From positions 1 through 64,000 of the forward strand of contig CAJTOO010000003.1 of assembly GCA_910577735.1 (NCBI GenBank): 64,000 nucleotides of DNA. The letters run 5' to 3'. Shown one piece after another: positions 25,397-33,377 of this stretch. Position numbers and translations under genes: made by a program. Each line of letters opens with the position of its first letter. Position 1 is the stretch's first letter. The notes under the pieces are model-generated. The model had not been told where the DNA came from and ran no database searches. It saw nothing but the letters and a program-made list of their open reading frames with translations. Source of the stretch: an uncultured Lachnospiraceae bacterium. GTDB lineage: Bacteria; Bacillota; Clostridia; Lachnospirales; Lachnospiraceae.

Positions 25397-26504
25397 CTAA
25401 TTATTATTTACCCATCGTAAATACGCATTGATAAAGGAATCAATCGCCCCGTCCATCACAGCGTCCACATTACCTGACTCTTCATTGGTCCGATGATCCT
25501 TCACCATGGTATAAGGCTGCATCACATAGGACCTGATCTGGTTCCCCCAGCCGATTTCTTTCACATCGCCCCGGATGTCTGAAAGCTTCTCCGCATTTTC
25601 TTCCTGCTTTAACATATAAAGCTTGGCCTTCAACATCTGCATTGCCTTATCCTTATTCTGGAACTGGGAACGTTCATTCTGACAGGTCACCACAATCCCT
25701 GTGGGAAAGTGGGTAATGCGGATAGCCGAGGAGGTCTTGTTGATATGCTGACCGCCCGCGCCGCTGCTTCGGTAAGTATCAATACGGATATCTTCCTCCC
25801 TTACTTCTACATCCACATCTTCCTTGATGTCCGGCATCACGTCCAGGGATACAAAGGATGTCTGCCGCTTGCCCTGGGCATTAAAGGGGGAGATGCGCAC
25901 CAGTCTGTGCACTCCCTTCTCTGATTTCAGGTAACCATAGGCATTGTCACCATTGATCTGGAACGTCACAGATTTAATCCCGGCCTCATCGCCATCCAGA
26001 TAATCGATCACTTCCAGGGAAAAGCCCTTGCGCTCCGCCCATCTGGTATACATACGGTAGAGCATGCTGCACCAGTCGCAGCTTTCTGTACCGCCCGCAC
26101 CGGCATTCAGCTTAAGAATCGCATTGTTCTTATCATACTCACCGGATAAGAGCGTGCTGATCCTGATATTCTCAAAGGTCTCTTTAAAAGAAGTCAGTTC
26201 TTCCTGAATATCCGGAATGATTGCCGGATCATTGTCCTCATACCCCATCTCAATCAATGTGAGGATATCCTCATACTGCCCGGAAAGACCATCCATAGTC
26301 TCCACCACGTCCTTGAGCTGCTTGGACTCCCGCATCTTCTGGTTGGACTTCTCCGGATCATCCCAGAAGCCGGGCGCCTGCATCTCCATCTCTAACTCTT
26401 CAATCCGCTTCACTTTGCCTGCAAGGTCAAAGTGAATCCCTCACTTCCGCCAGGGGGCTCTCGTAACCGAGCAGCTCCGATTTCATATTATCCAATTCAA
26501 CCAC
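25397..26504 (-). CDS. prfB: Peptide chain release factor 2 (programmed +1 frameshift)
   Basis: Releases finished proteins at UGA and UAA codons. The gene is read in two frames. A first frame starts at GTG 26504 (AAGGTGA upstream), codes 25 residues (VELDNMKSELLG...) and hits TGA at 26427-26429 within CTTTGAC. A +1 shift gives GAC CTT GCA and continues to 25397, for 368 residues. The stop context CTT-TGA-C, and an internal Shine-Dalgarno-like AGGG three codons upstream, reproduce the E. coli prfB site. The second part holds the RF2 tripeptide SPF and the catalytic SGAGGQH motif. The frame break is therefore regulatory, not a defect: low RF2 allows the shift. Confidence 0.96.
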
Positions 26505-26530
26505 CTAACGTCACCTTCTTTCTAAAATGA

Positions 26531-29095
26531 TCATCTTCGCCCGCAGCACTGCTTATACTTCTTCCCGCTGCCGCATGGGCAGGGGTCATTAGGATACACC
26601 TTGGCCTCCACGCGCTTCACAGGGCCTTTCTGCAGGCTGTCATCCTTGTTCGTGCCAGTGACTTTCGCCACCTGCTCTCTCTCCACCTTCTGCTCAATCC
26701 GCACACGGAAGAGGAGTCTTACGGTCTCTTCTTTGATATTCTGTGTCATATCATCGAACATTTCATAACCGTTGAGTTTATATTCCACCAGCGGATCCTT
26801 TTGTGCATATGCCTGCAGGCCCGCACCCTGGCGAAGCTGATCCATATCATCGATATGATCCATCCACTTCCTGTCGATTACCTTAAGCAGAATCACGCGC
26901 TCAATCTCACGGATTGCTTCCGGCTCAGGGAACTCTGCCTCCTTGGTCTCATATAACTTCACAGCTTCCTCTTTCAACTGCTGTTTCAGACTGTTTTTCT
27001 TGGGTTTATGCACCCTAGCAGCCGTCACCGGCTGCAGGGGGATGGTGGGCAGGAGCAGGGTATTGAGCTCACTGTAATCCCATTCCTCGAAATCCGTATC
27101 ATCCCCGATACAGGTATCCACACAGTCCTCTGCAATATCTGTAATCATCTTATAAATAGCATCCCGCATGCTCTCTCCATCCAGCACGCGCCTTCTCTCT
27201 TCATAGATAATCTCTCTCTGCTCGTTCATCACCTGATCATACTCAAGCAGACTCTTTCTGATACCGAAGTTATTGTTCTCTATCTTCTTCTGGGCTGTCT
27301 CAATTGCCTTAGTCAGCGCTGAGTGTTCAATCTCCTGTCCCTCCGGGATGCCAAGCGCATTGAAGATGGTCATCATCCTGTCAGAGCCAAAGAGTCTCAT
27401 CAGGTCATCTTCCAGAGAGATATAGAACCGGGATTCTCCGGGATCTCCCTGACGCCCGCTTCGGCCGCGCAGCTGGTTATCAATACGCCTGGACTCATGT
27501 CTTTCCGTACCGATAATCATCAGGCCGCCTGCCTCTCTTGCCTCATCATCCAGTTTGATATCCGTACCACGGCCTGCCATGTTGGTGGCAATGGTCACCG
27601 CACCATGTATACCGGCATCCGCTACAATCTCTGCCTCCATCTCATGGAACTTGGCATTCAGCACCTTGTGTTCGATGCCGTTTCTCTTTAAGATACCGCT
27701 TAATTCCTCGGAAGCATCAATGTTAATGGTACCCACCAGCACGGGCTGTCCTTTGGCATGGGCTTCCTGCACGGCCTGTAAGATTGCTTTCAGCTTTTCC
27801 TTTTTCGTCTTATATACGGCATCCTGTCTGTCGATACGTGCCACCGGCTTGTTGGTGGGAATCGCCACCACATCCATGCCATAGATATCACGGAACTCCT
27901 TTTCCTCCGTGAGTGCCGTACCGGTCATTCCGGCTTTCTTCTCAAATTTATTAAAGAAATTCTGGAAGGTAATCGTTGCGAGGGTCTTGCTTTCCCGCTT
28001 CACCTTCACATGTTCCTTGGCCTCGATTGCCTGATGCAGACCGTCAGAATAACGACGTCCCGGCATGATACGTCCGGTAAATTCATCGACAATCATGACC
28101 TGATCATCCTTCACCACATAATCCTGGTCACGGAACATCAGATTGTGCGCCCGCAGCGCCAGGATAATGTTGTGCTGAATCTCAATATTCTCCGGATCCG
28201 CCAGATTCTCTATCTGGAAAAACCGCTCCACCCTGCTCACACCCTGAGCCGTCAGGTTTACCACTTTATCTTTCTCATTGACGATAAAGTCTCCGGTCTC
28301 TTCCCGTTCCACGCCCATGATGGCATCCATCTTGGAAAGTTCCTCCATATCTGCGCCACGGGTAAGCTGTCTGGCCAGAATATCACAGGCCTCATACAAC
28401 TTCGTGGATTTACCGCTCTGTCCGGAGATGATAAGAGGTGTCCGTGCCTCGTCAATCAGCACGGAGTCCACCTCATCAATCACTGCATAGTGCAGGTCCC
28501 TCAATACCAGCTGTTCTTTATAAATTACCATGTTATCACGCAGATAGTCGAAACCCAGCTCATTGTTAGTCACATAGGTGATATCACAGTTATATGCCTC
28601 CCTGCGCTCTTCGGGCTTCATGTCATTTAAGACAACTCCCACCCGCAGACCTAAGAATTCATGAACCTGTCCCATCCACTCTGCATCACGCTTGGCCAGA
28701 TAATCGTTGACCGTGACAACGTGCACACCCTTACCTTCCAAAGCATTTAAATATGCTGGCAAAAGACAGGTCTGTGTCTTACCCTCACCGGTCCTCATCT
28801 CCGCGATACGCCCCTGATGCAGGACGATACCGCCAATCAGCTGTACCCTGTAGTGCTCTGTGTTGAGGATTCTTCGTGCCGCCTCCCTGACCGTGGCATA
28901 AGCCTCCGGCAACAAATCGTCCAAAGTCTCCCCCTGTGTCAGCCTTTTCTTAAATTCTTTCGTCTTGTCCCGCAACTGCTCATCAGACATTTCCATCATA
29001 GTGGGACGCAGACTCTCAATCTTATCCACCAGACCAGTAATCCGCTTAATCTCCCGCTCACTATGTGTTCCAAATAGTTTCTGTACTACGCTCAT
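26531..29095 (-). CDS. secA: Protein translocase ATPase SecA
   Basis: Motor ATPase of the SecYEG export channel. The 854-residue protein shows Walker A MRTGEGKT (about residue 101), the DEVDSVLIDEARTPLIISG segment, the peptide-crosslinking domain, GRGTDIKL and the helicase arginine finger region (GRSGRQGDPG). It ends in the zinc-binding CPCGSGKKYKQCC, so the C-terminal SecB/lipid-binding tail is present. It lies 22 bases after buk and 26 before prfB. Confidence 0.98.
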   Translation of the reverse strand: MSVVQKLFGTHSEREIKRITGLVDKIESLRPTMMEMSDEQLRDKTKEFKKRLTQGETLDDLLPEAYATVREAARRILNTEHYRVQLIGGIVLHQGRIAEMRTGEGKTQTCLLPAYLNALEGKGVHVVTVNDYLAKRDAEWMGQVHEFLGLRVGVVLNDMKPEERREAYNCDITYVTNNELGFDYLRDNMVIYKEQLVLRDLHYAVIDEVDSVLIDEARTPLIISGQSGKSTKLYEACDILARQLTRGADMEELSKMDAIMGVEREETGDFIVNEKDKVVNLTAQGVSRVERFFQIENLADPENIEIQHNIILALRAHNLMFRDQDYVVKDDQVMIVDEFTGRIMPGRRYSDGLHQAIEAKEHVKVKRESKTLATITFQNFFNKFEKKAGMTGTALTEEKEFRDIYGMDVVAIPTNKPVARIDRQDAVYKTKKEKLKAILQAVQEAHAKGQPVLVGTINIDASEELSGILKRNGIEHKVLNAKFHEMEAEIVADAGIHGAVTIATNMAGRGTDIKLDDEAREAGGLMIIGTERHESRRIDNQLRGRSGRQGDPGESRFYISLEDDLMRLFGSDRMMTIFNALGIPEGQEIEHSALTKAIETAQKKIENNNFGIRKSLLEYDQVMNEQREIIYEERRRVLDGESMRDAIYKMITDIAEDCVDTCIGDDTDFEEWDYSELNTLLLPTIPLQPVTAARVHKPKKNSLKQQLKEEAVKLYETKEAEFPEPEAIREIERVILLKVIDRKWMDHIDDMDQLRQGAGLQAYAQKDPLVEYKLNGYEMFDDMTQNIKEETVRLLFRVRIEQKVEREQVAKVTGTNKDDSLQKGPVKRVEAKVYPNDPCPCGSGKKYKQCCGRR

Positions 29096-29117
29096 GGTTT
29101 CCTCATTTCTCTGTTAT

Positions 29118-30185
29118 TTAGTAGACCATCGGCTTCTCTTCGCCGTTCAATACTCTTAAACCGCCCTGTACAAGAGCCATCAATTCATCCTCACCGGGAT
29201 AAACAGTCACAGGCGCAATCCAGCCCGCTCTCTCTTTCAGGCCCGTTGTCACTGCCTTATCGTAAGCGATACCGCCGGTCATGATGATCTGATCGACTTT
29301 ACCGTTAAGAACACAAGCCATGGCGCCGATATCCTTTGCCACCTGGGCAATGAAAGCTTCCCTGACTTCCTCTGCCTTCTTATCCCCCTCAGATACCATC
29401 TTCTCCACATTTCTCATATCATTGGTACCGCAGTAAGCATTGAAGCCGCCGCCGCCCACGATCTTCTTATAGATTTCCTGCTGGGTATATTGGCCGGAGA
29501 AACACATTTTAATCAGTGCGCCACTGGGTACTGCACCGGCTCTCTCCGGTGAAAATGCGCCATCGCCGTCAAGAGCGTTGAACACATCCACCACTTTGCC
29601 CATCTTATGAGCACCCACAGACACGCCGCCGCCCATGTGGACCACGATCAGGTTCAGGGTATCATAGGCCTTGCCGCTCTCCTTGGCATAACGCTTCGCA
29701 ACCGCCTTCTGATTCAGCGCGTGGAATACACTGGTCCTGGGAAGTTCCGGCACACCGGAATATCTAGAGATAGGATCCAACTCATCTACCACCACAGGGT
29801 CTACGATATAAGAAGGTTTTCCGATGGAATCACCAATCTCTCTGGCCAGAATACCGCCCAGATTAGACGCGTGGGGTCCCTGTACGCCAATCTTTAAATC
29901 TTCCAGTAAGTCGTCTGTAACCGCATAGGTACCGCCCGGAATCGGCTTTAACATGCCGCCGCGGCCCACTACCATATCCAGGGAGTTTATGTCGAAGTTC
30001 TTTTCTTTCAGCAGGTTCTCAATGATGCCCCTGCGGAAATCTTTCTGATCCACAATCTTCTCAAACTGTGCGATCTCCTCTGTGGAGTGACGCAGTGTCT
30101 CCTCAAATAATAAGGTCTCGTCCTCAAAAACACCAATCTTAGTGGATGTGGAACCGGGATTGATAATCAAACTTTTTACTGCCAT
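29118..30185 (-). CDS. buk: Butyrate kinase
   Basis: ASKHA-fold kinase that converts butyryl phosphate and ADP to butyrate and ATP. The 355 residues begin SLIINPGSTSTKIGVF and include VGRGGMLKPIPGGTY, HMGGGVSVGAHK and the C-terminal IIMTGGIAYDK region. It lies 25 bases after ptb, so this strain can make butyrate by the kinase route, or handle branched-chain acyl phosphates. The rest of the butyrate pathway is not in the window. Confidence 0.95.
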   Translation of the reverse strand: MAVKSLIINPGSTSTKIGVFEDETLLFEETLRHSTEEIAQFEKIVDQKDFRRGIIENLLKEKNFDINSLDMVVGRGGMLKPIPGGTYAVTDDLLEDLKIGVQGPHASNLGGILAREIGDSIGKPSYIVDPVVVDELDPISRYSGVPELPRTSVFHALNQKAVAKRYAKESGKAYDTLNLIVVHMGGGVSVGAHKMGKVVDVFNALDGDGAFSPERAGAVPSGALIKMCFSGQYTQQEIYKKIVGGGGFNAYCGTNDMRNVEKMVSEGDKKAEEVREAFIAQVAKDIGAMACVLNGKVDQIIMTGGIAYDKAVTTGLKERAGWIAPVTVYPGEDELMALVQGGLRVLNGEEKPMVY

Positions 30186-30210
30186 GTTTTCGTCCTCCTG
30201 TCATATGGAA

Positions 30211-31131
30211 TCAATTCATCTTGGACATCGCTTCCGCCATAACAGCGCCTAAAGCGATGGAGTTTACTTTGGTCTCAAATTCGTCGGAACGGGATGTCAG
30301 GATTACCGGAGCCTTGGTGCCGGTCAGGATATTGCCGTTCTTGACTTTCGCTGTGTGTACAAGGCACTTATACACCAGGTTACCCGCATGAATATCCGGG
30401 AAAAGCAGTACGTCTGCATCGCCGACAATCTTTCTGTCCTCTGCACCCTTGTGCTTGGCTGCCGCCGGGTCGATAGCCAGATCCAGAGAAAGCGGTCCAT
30501 CCACGATACAGCCTGTGATCTTTCCTTCTGCACACATCTTGGTCAGTTCGTCCGCCTCCACGGTAACAGGCATCTTGGGATTCACCACTTCTACCGCCGC
30601 AAGCGGAGCCACCTTCGGATTCGGGATACCGCAGGCATGGCAGACATCCACTGTATTTTCAATAATATGCACTTTCTCCTCTAAAGAAGGATAGGTCAAA
30701 AATGCCACGTCCGATAAGAACAACAGATGATCCACACCTTCCACCTCAAACACACACACATGGGACAGGGTCTTACCGGTTCTCAGGCCCACTTCTTTAT
30801 CCAGCACGCTCTTTAAGAAAGATTTTGTGTCAATCAAACCCTTCATATACATATTGGCCTTGCCTGTATGTACCAGTTCTACTGCTTTTAAAGCCGCTGT
30901 GTAGTCATCTTTCTCGTCAATGATCTCAAAGCCGCTTACATCCATATTGATAGAAGCCGCCACCTCTTTGATCTTATCCGCATCGCCCACCAGAACCGCA
31001 TCTGCAATATTGCGCTCCTTTGCCGCTGCTACGGCCTCTAAGACCGCACTGTCCTGGGCTACAGCCACAGCCACTTTTTTCACACTGCACTCAGATACTT
31101 TAGATAACAGATCATTAAAACTCTTGCTCAT
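30211..31131 (-). CDS. ptb: Phosphate butyryltransferase
   Basis: Converts butyryl-CoA and phosphate to butyryl phosphate for Buk. The 306-residue protein belongs to the PTA/PTB family, with KSFLKSVLDKEVGLRTGKTLSHVCVFE, DGPLSLDLAIDPAAAKHKG and the C-terminal GTKAPVILTSRSDE typical of Ptb. I use the ATG at 31131 (MSKSFNDLL...), eleven bases after AAAGGAG; a longer reading adds eleven residues. With buk it forms a conventional two-gene unit. Confidence 0.94.
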   Translation of the reverse strand: MSKSFNDLLSKVSECSVKKVAVAVAQDSAVLEAVAAAKERNIADAVLVGDADKIKEVAASINMDVSGFEIIDEKDDYTAALKAVELVHTGKANMYMKGLIDTKSFLKSVLDKEVGLRTGKTLSHVCVFEVEGVDHLLFLSDVAFLTYPSLEEKVHIIENTVDVCHACGIPNPKVAPLAAVEVVNPKMPVTVEADELTKMCAEGKITGCIVDGPLSLDLAIDPAAAKHKGAEDRKIVGDADVLLFPDIHAGNLVYKCLVHTAKVKNGNILTGTKAPVILTSRSDEFETKVNSIALGAVMAEAMSKMN

Positions 31132-31220
31132 TTTACCGCACGCTCCTTTGTTTATTTTTCTCATGAAAATATAGGATAAAAATTCCCCATAGAATCATAC
31201 CACTATCACTGCAAAAAGTC

Positions 31221-31245
31221 AAAAAATCCCAGCCAGATGACTGCC
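31221..31245 (-). terminator. Possible weak terminator after the AICAR transformylase gene
   Basis: A short stem CAGTC/GGCTG (one wobble) with loop ATCT is followed on the minus strand by GGGATTTTTT. The stem is only five pairs, so it may be partial. Confidence 0.35.
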
Positions 31246-31278
31246 CCTTAAGCGACAGCCCGCCCCAAAGTCCTCTCT

Positions 31279-32460
31279 TTAGTGATGGAATAACCTGATT
31301 CCTGTAAAGCACATGGTCATACCGTACTTATCGCAGGTCTCTATCACATTGTCATCCCGCACAGAACCACCGGGCTGTGCCACATATCTGACACCGCTCT
31401 TATGGGCTCTTTCGATATTATCCCCGAAGGGGAAGAAGGCATCCGATCCAAGGGAAACGTCCGTCATCCGGTCAAGCCATGCCCGCTTTTCTTCCCTGGT
31501 AAATACCTCCGGCTTCTCCTTAAAGGTCCTCTGCCATGCGCCCTCTGCCAACACATCCATGTAATCCTCACCGATATAAAGATCGATGGCATTGTCTCTG
31601 TCGGCACGTCCGATTCCATCCGCAAACTGCAAGCCAAGCACCTTGGGCGACTGACGCAGAAACCAGTTGTCCGCCTTAGAGCCGGCAAGTCTGGTACAAT
31701 GAATCCTGGACTGCTGTCCGGCGCCGATACCGATCGCCTGTCCGCCCTTTACGTAGCACACGGAGTTGGACTGGGTATATTTCAAGGTAATCATGGCAAT
31801 GGCAAGATCAATCTTCGCCTGCCCTGGCAGGTCTTTTGCCTGCGTCACAATCTGGTCAAAGAAATGTTCATCAATCTGCAGTTCATTTCTGCCCTGCTCA
31901 AAGCTGATTCCAAATACCTGCTTAATCTCCGTGGACGCCGGCACATAAGATGCATCTATCTCAATCACATTATAGCTGCCCTTCTTCTTGGCTTTCAGGA
32001 TTTCCAACGCCTCCGGCTCATAGCCCGGCGCAATAACGCCGTCAGACACCTCTCTTTTGATAATCTTAGCCGTAGCCGCATCGCAGACGTCAGACAGAGA
32101 AATGAAATCCCCGAAAGAACTCATGCGGTCCGCTCCTCTGGCTCTGGCATAAGCGTTTGCCAATGGTGTAAACTCCATATCCAGATCATCCACCCAGTAA
32201 ATTTTACGCTCTACCTCAGACAGGGGAAGTCCCACTGCCGCTCCCGCAGGAGACACATGCTTAAAAGAAGCCGCCGCCGCAAGCCCTGTGGCCTGCTTTA
32301 ATTCCCGTACCAGCTGCCAGCCGTTAAAAGCATCCAGAAAGTTGATGTAACCGGGTCTTCCGTTTAATACTTTGATGGGCAGCTCTCTGCCGTCCTCCAT
32401 AAAGATTCTGGACGGCTTCTGATTGGGGTTGCAACCGTATTTCAGTTCTAATTCGTTCAT
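31279..32460 (-). CDS. Stand-alone AICAR transformylase (PurH C-terminal domain only)
   Basis: Transfers a formyl group from 10-formyl-THF to AICAR, the ninth step of IMP synthesis. The 393 residues correspond to the transformylase half of PurH: KYGCNPNQKPSRIF at the start, AASFKHVSPAGAA (Lys-His pair), SNSVCYVKGGQAIGIGAGQQSR, SDAFFPFGDNIE and YVAQPGGSVRDD. The N-terminal IMP cyclohydrolase domain of ordinary PurH is missing. The ATG at 32460 follows AAGGAAGG by eight bases. The upstream neighbour encodes the missing activity as PurO. Confidence 0.93.
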   Translation of the reverse strand: MNELELKYGCNPNQKPSRIFMEDGRELPIKVLNGRPGYINFLDAFNGWQLVRELKQATGLAAAASFKHVSPAGAAVGLPLSEVERKIYWVDDLDMEFTPLANAYARARGADRMSSFGDFISLSDVCDAATAKIIKREVSDGVIAPGYEPEALEILKAKKKGSYNVIEIDASYVPASTEIKQVFGISFEQGRNELQIDEHFFDQIVTQAKDLPGQAKIDLAIAMITLKYTQSNSVCYVKGGQAIGIGAGQQSRIHCTRLAGSKADNWFLRQSPKVLGLQFADGIGRADRDNAIDLYIGEDYMDVLAEGAWQRTFKEKPEVFTREEKRAWLDRMTDVSLGSDAFFPFGDNIERAHKSGVRYVAQPGGSVRDDNVIETCDKYGMTMCFTGIRLFHH

Positions 32461-32526
32461 GTTATTGTCCTTCCTTTTCATCCTTCTTCTGTGCAGTATA
32501 CACTGCTCTTTTTCTGCAGTATGCGT

Positions 32527-33246
32527 TCACAAAACGCTGTGCTTATTTACAATTCTGCTTTCATATCTGCCGGTTTCGATTTCGATATAGCGCACAAAGA
32601 GAGAAACCTTGTTCTCTTCATTCAGGCTATCCCAGAGCAGCTTCGTAAAGCTGTCGATATCTCCCTCGATTCCCACAAGCTTGGGTTCACCCTCGAAACT
32701 GGGAAGCGGACTGCCGTCCTTCTGATAAGTATGGATAAACCGTCCCTCACCGGCTTTCGGATTCTCATAGGCATAAGTAAAGCGGTTACAGGAGGAAGGA
32801 TCGCCCTGATTGCTCTTTAAAATAGACATGGCATAATGATAGCTCCCACCCTCGATATGCAGGATGCCGGAAATACGGGGCGTATAATTAGGCGCGTCGG
32901 GCTCAAACGTCCTGGTGCGAAGCGCCTGCTCAAAGGTCTGCTGTTTGTCCATCAGCTCATAAATGGTATCTGTCTGATCGCCGTTGGTCACAATGGTCTT
33001 ATTGCCAAGAACCCTTACCGGTGCATAGATGATAAGACTGGGGTCTTCTAACTTGGAAGGATCAAAGGCCTGCGTTCTGATGCCGTCTTTATCCTCCACA
33101 AACACACGGTTCCTGCTGTTACTGCTCCTGCCCATAATAAAGTATGCCATAATGGCATACTTTTCATCTGCCGACTTTCCGATCACAATCCCCCGGCCCG
33201 GATAAGTGTTCCCTGCAAGTTCTTCTGCCAATGAAATTTTGTTCAT
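32527..33246 (-). CDS. purO: IMP cyclohydrolase, PurO type
   Basis: Closes FAICAR to IMP, the last step of purine ring synthesis. The 239 residues match the archaeal-type IMP cyclohydrolase family: NTYPGRGIVIGKS near the start, the Asn/Arg-rich MGRSSNSRNRVF (about 38-49), TPRISGILHI and the C-terminal FVRYIEIETG. It lies 66 bases upstream of the transformylase gene, so the two steps usually fused in bacterial PurH are here split between two proteins. Confidence 0.92.
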   Translation of the reverse strand: MNKISLAEELAGNTYPGRGIVIGKSADEKYAIMAYFIMGRSSNSRNRVFVEDKDGIRTQAFDPSKLEDPSLIIYAPVRVLGNKTIVTNGDQTDTIYELMDKQQTFEQALRTRTFEPDAPNYTPRISGILHIEGGSYHYAMSILKSNQGDPSSCNRFTYAYENPKAGEGRFIHTYQKDGSPLPSFEGEPKLVGIEGDIDSFTKLLWDSLNEENKVSLFVRYIEIETGRYESRIVNKHSVL

Positions 33247-33303
33247 CTTTTACTCCATTTCTGCGCTGCTTTCGTGTCAACTCTGTTGAGGCAGTGCATG
33301 AAA

Positions 33304-33363
33304 CGAGTTTGTGTTAAGCAACGCGCAGACACAAATCTCGCGATTGAACCTTTAAGTTTCAAT
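33304..33363. other. Two hairpins between the GGDEF/EAL gene and purO
   Basis: CGAGTTTGTGT (33304-33314) pairs with ACACAAATCTCG (33329-33340), one bulged base. ATTGAACCTTTAAGTTTCAAT (33343-33363) is a second imperfect inverted repeat. There is no T tract, so this is not a classical terminator; it could be an RNA processing or stability signal. Confidence 0.55.
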
Positions 33364-33377
33364 CTATCTTCCTCATC

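Noticed and set aside
26413..26504. prfB as a frameshifted pseudogene
   Set aside because: The break sits exactly at the CTTTGAC programmed shift site with an upstream AGGG, as in functional prfB genes.
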